Shown: in pieces, positions 23,229 through 33,740 of the stretch
Position numbering within the stretch: position 1 is the stretch's first letter
Layout of the letters: each line of letters opens with the position of its first letter
DNA from: Allium sativum
Taxonomy: Eukaryota; Streptophyta; Magnoliopsida; Asparagales; Amaryllidaceae
Direction of reading: 5' to 3'
Assembly (NCBI GenBank): GCA_030737875.1
Contig: CM060926.1
Span: 162,885,579-162,949,578 of the forward strand
DNA length: 64,000 bases
Program-made: the position numbers and the translations under genes
The notes under the pieces: generated by a model
Database searches by the model: none
Seen by the model: only the letters and a program-made list of their open reading frames with translations
What the model was told of the DNA's origin: nothing

Positions 23229-26200
23229 CTAAAGGTCATAGGTATTAGCGAGAGGATATACTAAAGATAAGATAAGTACTAGACAAGCAATAAAGGAGAA
23301 GTTAAAAGACATACTCTCAAAAAGAAATGGATACAAAGAACGCATCTTTGCTTCCGTCTCCCAAGTAGCATTGCTTTCGTCATCTCCCCATTGCACTTTA
23401 ACTAGCTGAACTTCTCTGTTCCTCAACTTCCTAGTTTCTGACCCAAGGATGCGAGTAGGAGCTCGTCGAATCGTCGCATCACGCTCTACCTCTACATCTC
23501 TAAGCAAGCTCGGCTCTACCACCTCCGCGGTCTCATGTAAGCATTTCCTCAAATGTGATACATGGAACACATCATGAACACCACTAAGTCTGTCGGGCAA
23601 CTCTACCCTATATGCCACCCGTCCGATCCTTTCCTTAATAGGAAACGGCCCAACAAACCTTGGTGCTAACTTCCCAACGGACCCAAAGCGAACAACCTTT
23701 CTCAATGGAGATACTTTGACAAAAACCATATCCCCAACCTCAAACTCAAGATCCGTCCTTCTCCGATCCGCATAAGACTTCTGTCTATCTTGCGCTGCCT
23801 TCATCCTCCTACGAATTAAATCAATCTTCTCTGAAGTCTCTCTAACCATATCTGGCCCAAGCAAGATCTTATCCGTAGATTCCCACCAACATGTAGGAGA
23901 TCGACAAGGCCTTCCATAAAGAGCTTCGAAAGGAGCCATACCAATACTGGACTGAAAGCTGTTATTATATGCGAACTCCACCAAAGGAAGATGTTCTTCC
24001 CATGTACCTCCAAAATCCAAGATACAAAGCCTCAAAAGATCTTCTAAGATACGGTTCACCCTCTCGGTCTGACCGTCCGTCTGAGGATGATATGCGGTGC
24101 TCAAACACAACTGAGTCCCTACCGCCTCTTGCAAACTTCTCCAAAACTCACTAGTGAAAATAGGATCTCGATCACTCACAATGCTGGATGGTACGCCATG
24201 CAATCTAACAATCTCTCTAACATAGACTGAAGCAAGCCATGGAGCGGTCCTCTTACTCTTTACGGGTATAAAATGGGCACTCTTGGTAAGTCTGTCTACC
24301 ACAACCCAAATTCCCGTATTGCCCTTCCTCGATCTCGGTAACCCGTCGATGAAATCCATCGAGACACTATCCCACTTCCACTGTGGAACTTCCAATGGGT
24401 GTAGCAACCCACCGGGTTTCCTTTGCTCCACTTTAACTTGTTGGCACACTAAGCATCTAGCCACATACTCGGCCACATCTTTCTTCATACCGGCCCAGAA
24501 GAAAACTCTCTTCATGTCTTGGTACATTTTGTCTCCACCGGGATGAATAGTCATTCTTGAACGATGTGCATCATCCAAAATAGCCTTCTTCAAACCCTCA
24601 TCTTGCGGTACACAAAGTCTACCGTCTCTATGCAACCATCCCTTATCATCTATGGTGTATCTACCCAAATGGCTGGACGACTCCCCTCTTATAAGCTTCT
24701 CTACCAACACAACCAACTGTGGGTCGTCTCGCTGAGCCTCGCCAATCCGTCTCAAAAGAGTAGGTCTAACCTCCAAGGATGCCAACAAACCAGGTACAAA
24801 ATCAACAGAAGGTCTGAAGTCAAACAAAGAAAGAAACTCCAAGCTTCGTCGTTCCACGAACAATGGACTCAAAGATAGCCTTTTTCTACTTAAGGCGTCT
24901 GCCACCACGTTACCCTTACCAGGGGTATACGCTATCTCGAAATCATAGGATGCTAAGAACTCCATCCACCTTTGCTGTCTTAAGTTTAAATCCTTCTGAG
25001 AGAATAAGTACTTCAATGATTTATGGTCGGTGAACAACTCGAATCTCTCACCAAGAAGATAATGGCGCCAAGACTTAAGTGCGAAAACAATCGCGGCCAA
25101 CTCTAGATCATGGGTAGGGTAATTCTTCTCATGCACTCTCAATTGTCTCCCTCCATAGGCTATTACCCTTCCCTCCTGCATCAAGACTGCGCCTAATCCT
25201 GTTCCACAAGCATCGGTATAAACAACAAACGGCTTACTCCCATCTGGAAGCACTAAAACTGGAGCGGTGGTCAAAGCTCTCTTTAACCGTCGGAAAGCAT
25301 CATCACAATCTACATCCCATGAGAAAACCAGATTCTTCTTCGTCAAGCGGGTTAATGGGGCTGATATCTTCGCGAAGTCTTTGATGAACTTCCTATAATA
25401 TCCTACCAACCCCAAGAAACTTCTTACCTCGGTAGCATTTCTAGGAACTTTCCAATCCTGGATAGATACTATCTTTGCGGGATCCACAGCTATCCCTTCC
25501 TTAGAGACCACATGCCCTAAGAATCGCACTTCTCTTCTCCAAAAATGGCATTTAGAGAATTTAGCTTTAAGACTATGCACTCGAAGAGTCTCCAACACTT
25601 CCTTGAGATGTAAGGCATGCTCTTCTTCATTCTTGGAAAAGACCAAGATGTCATCCACAAAAACTACTACAAACTTATTCAGATACTCTCTGAACACTCT
25701 ACTCATGAGATCAACAAAGTATGCGGGGGCGTTTGTCAACCCAAATGGCATCACTAGCCACTCATAAAAACCATCCGGAGTCCGGAAAGCAGTCTTCTCT
25801 ATACTGTTCTCCGCCACTCTTAACTGATGAAACCCTGTAGCTAAGTCCATCTGCGAAAATACTGACGCGCCAACCAACTGATCAAAGAGATCATCTATCC
25901 TCGGTAATGGGTGTCTATTCTTCTTCGTGAGCTTATTAAGTTCTCTATAATCCACACAAAGTCTGAGGGACCCATCCGCCTTCGTGGCAAACACTACTGG
26001 AGCTCCCCACTCCGATATACTTCGCCTTATGAACCCCTTCTCAAGCAACTCCCCTACTTGCTTATGAAGTTCTCTTCTCTCACGAGGAGCCATGTGGCGC
26101 ACTGGCAAAGACACTGGTTTGGCATTATCCACCAAATAAATTCTGAAATCTATCTCCCGCTTCGGAGGCAAACCCTTTACTTCTTCAAACACATCCGGAT

Positions 26201-27656
26201 ATTCCCGGACTACTCTGACAGAACACAAACTTTCGACCGAAGCATCGAGCGATTCAAGATAACTTAGCAAAACAGATTCCATGGGATTGCAAGAGATCTC
26301 GAGAGTGTTACCCAAGCGGGTCATGAGCCTGACAACTCTCCTTTCGCAATCAAGAACGGCACCATTACTGGATAACCAGTCCATGCCCAAGATCAACCCA
26401 TAGCCCGTGAAGCCCAATACAAAAGCATCACATCTAAACTCAACGCTAAGTATAGAAATCTTCAAACCCAAACATATCATAGACAGATATATAGAGCCCC
26501 CAATTGGGTTTGAAACAACCAAGGGATCATCAACTAGACTGGTGTCTAAGTGCAGTGACTCAACTAACGATGATGAGATAAAAGAATGCGATGCGCCAGA
26601 GTCAAACAAAGTACGAACTGGATGATCACACAGAAAAACCAGACTTTCAACGGAAATAGTTCTACCTCTCTGCTGAATCGGTGGAACTGAGAGAACCTGA
26701 ACTTGCCCCCCTGACTGAGGTGGTGCTATAAGAGCTTGCACCTGACCTCCTGAGGTAGACCCCGTCTTCTGTCCCTTCTTTGGGCAGTTTTTCACAAGAT
26801 GCCCTGCTTCACCACAATGAAAGCAACCGGTCTTCTTCTTTTTGCGACAATCCTTACTGAGGTGTCCTGGTGTTCCACAATTGAAGCACTTCTTCTTCGT
26901 CTTCTTTTTGTCACCATTGCCTTTTCCGCCCTTGCCTTGTTGTTGCTGTTGCGGTTTCTTCTGATCCCCCTTTTTCTCTGGTGCCTTAGAATTCTTATCA
27001 TCCTCATGCATAAGTGCCATGTAGACAAGCTTCTCAAAAGTGGCCCCCATAGGAATGTGAGTCATAGCTATTCCTTGCAATGGTTCGTTCAAGCCTCTAA
27101 CGAACCTCAAAGCCTTCTTTTCCGGTGTATTCACCAACTCTATGCCAAATCTTGCTAATTGATTGAATTTGTTGACATATTCTTTCACCGTGAGATTCCC
27201 TTGCTTCAAATTCAAGAACTTCTCCATAAACAGATTCTCTTCCGCCCTTGAGAGAAACTTAGCCCCAAACCTTTGCTTAAAATCTGCCCAAGAGTCAACA
27301 GGGCGTTCTCCATTAGTGACCTCCCACCAGAATGAGGCCTCTCCCTTCATTAACCAAGCCGCCAACTTGACTTTCTTTCCCTCTTCCACTTCAAAGATAT
27401 CTAGCAACTCTTCCACTTCCTTAAGCCAATCTCTAGCCTCTACGAAAGTCTCTGAACCAAGAAAAGGTTTTCCTCCTATAGCCTTGAACTCCTTGCAAAC
27501 CTTAGCAAAATTATCCACTCTAGGCTGAGGAGGAGGAGCGGTTGTCTCTGGTGTAGTAGCATTGGCCGGACCCGCAGCCGCGGCCCTAGCCTCTTGCAAC
27601 CTCCTATACCATAGTGGTATAACTAAACCCTCCGGGATGTTAAGATCTTCAGCCAT
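23229..27656 (-). CDS. gag-pol: B Gag-Pol polyprotein (capsid, protease, RT, RNase H, integrase, chromodomain-like tail)
   Basis: One open frame of 1475 codons starting [10 protein letters not shown]. Gag capsid lies at about 75-215, with two CCHC knuckles (C257-C260-H265-C270; C278-C281-H286-C291). The protease has D352-S353-G354 in [11 protein letters not shown]. Reverse transcriptase has catalytic Asp at 604 ([10 protein letters not shown]) and 668-669 (FVDDIL), and MPFGLTNAP. RNase H has YTDACGTG (D815), E852, D877 and D920. Integrase has an HHCC region (H1031, H1038, C1068, C1071) and a DD35E core (D1101, D1162, E1198). A GPF segment at about 1336-1338 is followed by a C-terminal chromodomain-like region ending near [10 protein letters not shown] (1430-1440), which in this lineage is thought to guide insertion to heterochromatin. 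No key residue appears missing. Gag and Pol are fused in frame, so processing by the internal protease is expected. The start was chosen because A and C keep the same N-terminus and a TTTCAG sits just upstream. Confidence 0.95.
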   Translation of the reverse strand: MAEDLNIPEGLVIPLWYRRLQEARAAAAGPANATTPETTAPPPQPRVDNFAKVCKEFKAIGGKPFLGSETFVEARDWLKEVEELLDIFEVEEGKKVKLAAWLMKGEASFWWEVTNGERPVDSWADFKQRFGAKFLSRAEENLFMEKFLNLKQGNLTVKEYVNKFNQLARFGIELVNTPEKKALRFVRGLNEPLQGIAMTHIPMGATFEKLVYMALMHEDDKNSKAPEKKGDQKKPQQQQQGKGGKGNGDKKKTKKKCFNCGTPGHLSKDCRKKKKTGCFHCGEAGHLVKNCPKKGQKTGSTSGGQVQALIAPPQSGGQVQVLSVPPIQQRGRTISVESLVFLCDHPVRTLFDSGASHSFISSSLVESLHLDTSLVDDPLVVSNPIGGSIYLSMICLGLKISILSVEFRCDAFVLGFTGYGLILGMDWLSSNGAVLDCERRVVRLMTRLGNTLEISCNPMESVLLSYLESLDASVESLCSVRVVREYPDVFEEVKGLPPKREIDFRIYLVDNAKPVSLPVRHMAPRERRELHKQVGELLEKGFIRRSISEWGAPVVFATKADGSLRLCVDYRELNKLTKKNRHPLPRIDDLFDQLVGASVFSQMDLATGFHQLRVAENSIEKTAFRTPDGFYEWLVMPFGLTNAPAYFVDLMSRVFREYLNKFVVVFVDDILVFSKNEEEHALHLKEVLETLRVHSLKAKFSKCHFWRREVRFLGHVVSKEGIAVDPAKIVSIQDWKVPRNATEVRSFLGLVGYYRKFIKDFAKISAPLTRLTKKNLVFSWDVDCDDAFRRLKRALTTAPVLVLPDGSKPFVVYTDACGTGLGAVLMQEGRVIAYGGRQLRVHEKNYPTHDLELAAIVFALKSWRHYLLGERFELFTDHKSLKYLFSQKDLNLRQQRWMEFLASYDFEIAYTPGKGNVVADALSRKRLSLSPLFVERRSLEFLSLFDFRPSVDFVPGLLASLEVRPTLLRRIGEAQRDDPQLVVLVEKLIRGESSSHLGRYTIDDKGWLHRDGRLCVPQDEGLKKAILDDAHRSRMTIHPGGDKMYQDMKRVFFWAGMKKDVAEYVARCLVCQQVKVEQRKPGGLLHPLEVPQWKWDSVSMDFIDGLPRSRKGNTGIWVVVDRLTKSAHFIPVKSKRTAPWLASVYVREIVRLHGVPSSIVSDRDPIFTSEFWRSLQEAVGTQLCLSTAYHPQTDGQTERVNRILEDLLRLCILDFGGTWEEHLPLVEFAYNNSFQSSIGMAPFEALYGRPCRSPTCWWESTDKILLGPDMVRETSEKIDLIRRRMKAAQDRQKSYADRRRTDLEFEVGDMVFVKVSPLRKVVRFGSVGKLAPRFVGPFPIKERIGRVAYRVELPDRLSGVHDVFHVSHLRKCLHETAEVVEPSLLRDVEVERDATIRRAPTRILGSETRKLRNREVQLVKVQWGDDESNATWETEAKMRSLYPFLFESMSFNFSFIACLVLILSLVYPLANTYDL

Positions 27657-27657
27657 G

Positions 27658-27839
27658 CTGAAACGAAAGAGGAAAGATTCAAAAAGGAGATTCCGAAAGA
27701 TAACGATATGGCTATTGGGGATTATGCTTTTCTTTTTCAGAAACTTTTTCTCTTAAAAGACATGTTTTTGAAAATACTTTCTTCGAAAATACTCTTAGAA
27801 AATAGTTTTTCTAAAAAAAAAATTATCTGTTCTGGTAAC
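27658..27839 (-). other. candidate leader intron of B
   Basis: On the minus strand TTAAG|GTTACC lies 5 nt after the PBS, and TTTCAG| ends one base before the gag ATG. The 182-nt interval is AT-rich and pyrimidine-rich near its 3' end, like a plant intron. Not proven. Confidence 0.45.
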
Positions 27840-27844
27840 CTTAA

Positions 27845-27856
27845 GCTCTGATACCA
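27845..27856 (-). other. B primer-binding site
   Basis: TGGTATCAGAGC on the minus strand, 2 nt from the 5' LTR; complementary to initiator-Met tRNA. Confidence 0.92.
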
Positions 27857-29099
27857 CGTGTAACACCCCACTCCCGCTATGATCACTCACAATGGGAATG
27901 CCATAACATCGGTGGAGTATTTTAGTGAATATAGAACAGAAAAATTACAACTAGACAGATATAAATAGTACTTGAAATTTTAAAACATCATCTCATAACA
28001 GCGGAAGTAAAACATGTCTGGTTACATCATAAACCCACAATAAAAGTCAAGTACAATATCCATCAAGATAAAGAAGTACATAATCCCATTCTCATACAAT
28101 AGCCAAAACAAAAGGAAAGATAACTGGATAACTGGAGCTTTACATCTACCCAAGCTCCTAAAGACTGGAACAGCAATCCGATCAAGCTCCACTACTGCTA
28201 GGATCCACCACAGGACCTGAGGGTTGGGAAAAAGATAAAGACAACGGGGTCAGACATAAGTCTGAGTGAGTCCTATAACTTTAACAATACAATCGTTAAA
28301 GTAACCAGAGAAGACATAACTTGATATATGGTAACATATCGGGATGAACGGCTATACTAAGCAGTTAACTAAACTAAGATAAAGGATAAAGACGCATCTA
28401 CCCTTCCTAAGGTAAATTACTAAACTGCACCACACCAGTCGTTCCTAACTTAAAGGTTGATCCCACCCATGGACTTATAAAATTAACCTAGTAGTACTTG
28501 CGTACCCCTAGGTGACCAAGTAGGCGCCACGGGGCCCTACAATCCACCAGGTGTACACACTACTCCCCATTCGATCGGCTCCCTAACGTAGATACCCGTG
28601 CTGGCCCCACCTTGGGGTGTACCATTCCCCAACGTGGCAACCCGATATAATCAACGGTGCACGGCTTATATCTACACGATGCAACAACGGCTTATCTACC
28701 AACCCGGGCCCATTCACGCATATGAAGCCCGTTGGACTTGCGTTGCCACCGCTAACCCGTTTTGGCCTCTTATAATCAAGCCCAATATGCGTGTCCCGTC
28801 ACTCGACATGGGTCGAGCCCACAAAGATACGTTTGGGATATTGGTTGAAATGGGCCCCCACAAGCTACCCACTTAAGCTTGTCCAATATCTAGTGTATCC
28901 CACTTAACCCTTTAATCATGTTTTAATTACATGTTCTATTTTGGTTAAGTATTCTAATCGTATTTTCTATTGCCACCCAAGGCAACCACTAGATTTTCTC
29001 ATGCCACCCGAGGCACCCACTTAACCCCTCATGTCCCTCTACATGCTAATGTGGTTAAGTGTTTCTTAATTAATTAATTAAGAACGTAACCTTTGTAAA

Positions 29100-29316
29100 G
29101 ACCTCTCACATTAGACTGTCTTTTATGACCGCTGGTTAAGCCGGTTGGGTCCGGGCAGCCTTATGTCATAACAGAGTCTAACCTCGTGTCTTTACATTAA
29201 TTACGTATTTAGTTTGTGCCTAAGACCTCTCACATTGGGCTAACATTTGTAGCAACTGGTTAAGCCGGTTGGGTCCGGGCAGTTTTACGCTACAACTGAG
29301 TCCAACCTCGTGTCTT
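29100..29316. repeat. paired stem modules in B right LTR
   Basis: Identical by eye to the left copy at 20716-20932. Confidence 0.7.
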
Positions 29317-29392
29317 AGTCAATTAATTACACCTAATTAATCACCCTCATAATTTTATATTAATTATCCCTAATTAATCAAGTTTTTCTTAA

Positions 29393-29509
29393 CATGGGTA
29401 GACCTAACTTAATAGGTAAATTCCCATGGGGTAGACCTAACTCAATAGGTAAATTCCCAACACATAGTATGGGTACACCTAACCAAATAGGCAAATTCCC
29501 ATACTATGT
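29393..29509. repeat. triple inverted-repeat array in B right LTR
   Basis: Copy of 21009-21125; the 12-bp arms are at 29462-29473 and 29498-29509. Confidence 0.7.
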
Positions 29510-29831
29510 TTATTTATTTTGTGTTATGCATAATTATATTAATTTCACACAATCTTATTAACTTATGCATTTAATTACCCCATCGTTCCCACGTAATTTC
29601 GTTCATGATATAACACATATAAAAGGTGTCAACTTGCATATGAATGAACATGTTTCAAAGGTGCCATCTTGCATATTAACAAACACATAACTTGCATATG
29701 AACTTGCATAACATGTCACATAACTTGCATATAATATGTCACATAACTTACATATTCATTTTGCATAACAAACTTGCATATTAGCTTATAGACTTGCATA
29801 ATGTGTCATCATGAACTTGCATATTAATAAA

Positions 29832-30053
29832 CATGTAACTTGCATATTTACATACATGTAACTCGCATATTAACAAACATGTAACTTGCATATAAAGAAA
29901 CATGTAACTTGCATATTTACATACATGTAACTTGCATATTAACAAACATGTAACTTGCATATTAACAAACATGTAACTTGCATATTTACATACATGTAAC
30001 TTGCATATTAACAAACATGTAACTTGCATATTAACAAACATGTAACTTGCATA
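29832..30053. repeat. 23-bp tandem array in B right LTR
   Basis: Copy of 21448-21669 with the same order of unit variants, so no unit gain or loss since insertion. Confidence 0.85.
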
Positions 30054-30489
30054 GCATATTACCATGAACTTGCATAACATGCATATGATTACATAGCCCA
30101 CAACTTGCATATTTAGCATCATGCAAACATAACATACATCATATTAAACTTGCATAAGCTTACATACTCAACATGCATAAACATAAGATTAATGCTAACA
30201 TCATATCATATGATTCAAAGCTCATTAACCCACATACAAAACCATAAATCTCATCACATCTCATCTAATTAGTTTACCAAAAGATCATCAAAGTGATAGA
30301 AACTCACAACTAGCAACTTTGAACACCAAATGAAGAAGATTAAGATGCTAAGAAGGGATTAGAAGTTGATTAGAGAGTGATTAGTATGCAACCCTCTTCA
30401 TAAAATTAGTGGAGGCCATGAGAGCTAGCATTTTGCCATAGTTTAGTCACTAGGTTTAATTATGAATGAATTAGGGTAGGTTAGGGTCT

Positions 30490-30497
30490 TATTTATA
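30490..30497 (-). promoter_or_regulatory. TATA box of B 5' LTR (element promoter)
   Basis: TATAAATA on the minus strand, about 590 bp inside the LTR. It leaves a very long R-U5 (about 2.6 kb) before the PBS. Confidence 0.5.
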
Positions 30498-31083
30498 GAT
30501 TAGGCAAGTGTTCTAGGCCATAGGATTAACCCTAGATTCAATCCAAGCCATCAAAGCATGTCTTGGGGAAGAAGTCAAGTGTAGGAACCATCTAGGGCCT
30601 TTAGATTAAAGATGGACCATGAGAACCATTCAAATGCAAAATCTGCACTTGAGCGAATCGGCCCACGGGTTGACAGCCAAACACCCTGGATTAACCCCTA
30701 GTCGACCCAGCGGGCTCGGGTCGACTTCAAAAATCGGCCGGTTCGGTTATTCCCCTCTCCCAATTCGCTGTTTTGAGCATTTTTGCATATTTATTTATTA
30801 AATTTTCAATTATATATATATATATCAATATATATATATATATATATATCTACACAACCCATTTCACTTAATTAAGTATACTTTAATTTGGGAATTTTCG
30901 TGAAACTTCGCGAGGCCATATCTTGGTCATACGGACTCCGATTTTCGAAAACTCGGACTCTATTTCGCGTATTTTTCCGAGACGAACACAATGGCATAGC
31001 CCGTTTCCCTTGATTCCCATTTTAGAATTAAATTCTGCCTCGATTTATGTTATTACAGGTTATTGAAAATACGGGTTGTTACA

Positions 31084-31088
31084 CGCTG
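31084..31088. repeat. target site duplication of B (right)
   Basis: CGCTG, pair of 19470-19474. Confidence 0.92.
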
Positions 31089-33585
31089 TACACATGCCCG
31101 ACTAGCACAGGACGGTCGCCAAAGAAAGGAAGGAAGAGAATGAACTAATCAAGGAACCTGTAGAATGTCTCACAGCGCATGGGATAAAAATATAATAATA
31201 ACATACTTGACATAAAACAGGCGAGACAGTGCATAAGCTGATAACTAATAATCAATGTCAACATCAGAGCAGCGGAAATCCAAATACAGCTTATTACAAC
31301 TTTCCAAATTTACTGTCTCTAATCAAAAGAGAACTAAAATAGAAGATGCACCACCAATGCCCAAGCAGTGATCTTCAACAACACAGGGAGAATACTATAT
31401 ATATATTACGTGGAAGCCTCCTGCTCGTCTCCGGATCATCTACCCGTGCATCACCAGCTAACCTGTCTCTAGTCTGCTCGTGTGAGCACCCAGAGTAATA
31501 AGAAGAGACATAAAACTCTGGGTCAGACATAAAGCCTGGTATGAGCGATAAGCATCTAAACAGAATGATAACAGGTATACTAAACCATACCTGAACCTGG
31601 ACCTGCAACCAAAGAGTTAGTACCACATACCGTACAATACTCCAAGGTGCCATAATAAATGGTGTAAGAATACGGGGGTGGGGTGTGCATGTCACAATGA
31701 TAGCAAACAAATCATCCATAGCAACCATCCTCACATGTCTCACTCAGTGCGTAAAGCGTACGACATCTACCACTTTGGAACACTAGACAAACTGAGGTAA
31801 CGATGAATCCCGACTTGTAGAAACCCTGCTGTGACCAAGCCAAACACTTGGAGTCATGACCAAACATTTCAATGACCCACTTCATTGGTCGTAGCCCTTG
31901 GTTCTACCGATGCCATAATGGCCCTGAATCCGCCTTCGCACCTTCTACCATAGTGGTCCAAAGCTATAGACGTCGATAACTCCTTGGCACGCGTCCCGCA
32001 GCAAAACCCAACCATGAAGCGAACTCGTTGATTCCCATCTGAATCTTGAGCTCTAACTTCTCATTTGGGCTTCCTTTGCATCTCGGGTTTCTGTCATCAC
32101 CCTCCGGATCGGTCTTCATTCTGTTCGTAGCTTCCCGGTTCGGTTCGCGGTCACCAGCTCGTAGCCATCAACCTCAGATCGGTTCAGATCATCCTTCACG
32201 CTCGGGTCGGATCGTGGAGTCCTTCCTGGTTCGGGTCGTGAGTTTCTTAAGTGGATCGGTTCGGGTCGGAATAACTCATGCTCACGAGAGACGGATCGGA
32301 TCGGGGTCTTCAACCATCAGCGGATCGGGTCGCGCCATCGGATCGCACCTCGTCAGCTCGTGGCGCCTTGTCGGGTCGGTTCGGGCTTATCAGTTCGTGG
32401 AAATCCACTAGTTCGGGTCGAGCTACCCATCTGGATTGTGGCGCCTCATCTCCAAGTTGGATCGTGGTCTTCCGTTCGTGGCTCCGAGCTCTGGCATGTG
32501 GCGCGGTTCGAGCAGGCGGGTCGGTTCGTGGGCATGGGGGCGATCCGATCCGGATAAATTCCTGCACTTCGTTCCAACGACAGTTTCTCGCCATTCGACG
32601 GCGTTTTTGACCAAACTAACACTTCTAAGCAATCACAAAACACACCATAGAGTCATAGCAACATGCAATAGCAACCACAACAGCAAACAATCACTCAAAT
32701 GAATCAAAATGGATCAAAAGTGGCCAAAGCTCCTTATTTTCCCTTAAGCATGTTTAAGTAAAACTGATCATAGGGTTAACAAAACTTAATCAAATCGAAC
32801 CAAATTTCTAACAGAGGCATAAAATATTATTTTCGAATTTCTAAACATTTTTCCAGAATTTATTAGTGTATAAATTCGCTAATCTTCACTAATTACCCTT
32901 AATTACCGTAATTAGTGCAAAAACTATGCAAATCACTCACCTTTGCCACAATAAAACTTCCAAATCTGAAGTGAACCTCTGATTTGCACGAATTCCAATA
33001 TATAACAGCAGCTCTACCTCGGTCCTTGTGCTAACCCTCCTTGATTTGATGCCTCTAAGCCTTAATCCTTGATTAGGAAGTGATTTTGGGTGTTTTAGAG
33101 AGATTTAGAGAGTGGAGGCCATGGCTAGGTTAAGAGGAATGAAAGTGGCGGCTGGAAAATGTCTAAAGAAATGTTTTCTAACCCTAATCAGCACCTATAT
33201 ACCCCTAAACCCGAAATTCCCCTTGGGCCTAGCTGCTAATCACCCGTTTAAGCCCAATTAAGCTATTTTTCACCATCTGAAACTTGTTTCAGCCATATCT
33301 TCCAAACGGTGAGTCCGTTTGGCTAATGTGACCACTCTACGGAAAGAGAAACCATCATCCGGAGTTAATGGAAGTGGTTTTAGGTCAAAATTCCTTTCCA
33401 GTCAAAAGTTATGGCCAAAACAGTGCCAACTAGGGGTAAAGTGGTCATTTAAAAATCGGGAAAAATCATGAACATGGGAAATGACCCCAATAGTCGTCCC
33501 CCAAAGTTACATGACCATACGACTTCGTATGTGACAGAAATTAATATTCTACGATTCTATGATGCGTAGAATGCGGGTCGTTACA
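31089..33585 (-). repeat. D 3' LTR, main part
   Basis: Resumes the D LTR after B and ends ATGCGGGTCGTTACA. The segment 32105-32560 is dense in TCGG/GGGTCGG motifs and CpG. A TATATA on the minus strand lies at 33196-33201. Long spurious ORFs in the GC-rich part occur on both strands. Confidence 0.92.
32105..32560. repeat. CpG-rich TCGG-motif region in D LTR
   Basis: Degenerate repeats of GGTTCGGGTCGG and GGATCGGGTCG type, strikingly GC-rich compared with the AT-rich surroundings. The second copy is at about 39385-39840. Confidence 0.6.
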
Positions 33586-33599
33586 CTCTCCCCCCCTTA
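33586..33599 (-). other. D polypurine tract
   Basis: TAAGGGGGGGAGAG on the minus strand, abutting the 3' LTR. Confidence 0.75.
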
Positions 33600-33740
33600 A
33601 GAAATTTCGTCCCCGAAATTCCTTAACCCAGAACATACAAAAGATCCCGCATGCCTAACAGCCACGTACAACAATCAAACATGCAAAACAAGCAAACAAG
33701 CCTATCCTAGCATGCGGAAAACTAAATCGAAGTCAAAATC

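Larger units (their letters stand above)
19475..31083 (-). mobile_element. element B: intact, very young Ty3/gypsy chromovirus
   Basis: 11.6 kb element with perfect TSD CGCTG, LTRs of 3231 and 3225 bp, PBS, polypurine tract and an uninterrupted 1475-codon gag-pol on the minus strand. The LTR length difference is explained by 6 bp of TA microsatellite, and about three substitutions were seen between the LTRs. All features needed for autonomous transposition appear present. Confidence 0.93.
27859..31083 (-). repeat. B 5' LTR
   Basis: 3225 bp, nearly identical to 19475-22705. Differences seen: ACAACTAG versus ACACCTAG, GTTCTAGG versus GTTTTAGG, GGCTCGGG versus GGCTTGGG, plus the TA repeat lengths. 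Stem modules are at 29100-29316, hairpin array 29393-29509, 23-bp array 29832-30053. Confidence 0.93.

Noticed and set aside
19475..31083. LTR identity of B as an assembly artefact
   Set aside because: The LTRs differ at a few bases and in TA-repeat length, and the TSD and the empty site in the other D LTR agree with a real insertion.
32046..32702. Several overlapping ORFs of 65-121 codons on both strands in the D LTR (also 39326-39982)
   Set aside because: They come from GC-rich, stop-poor TCGG repeats, overlap in many frames and have no recognisable domains.
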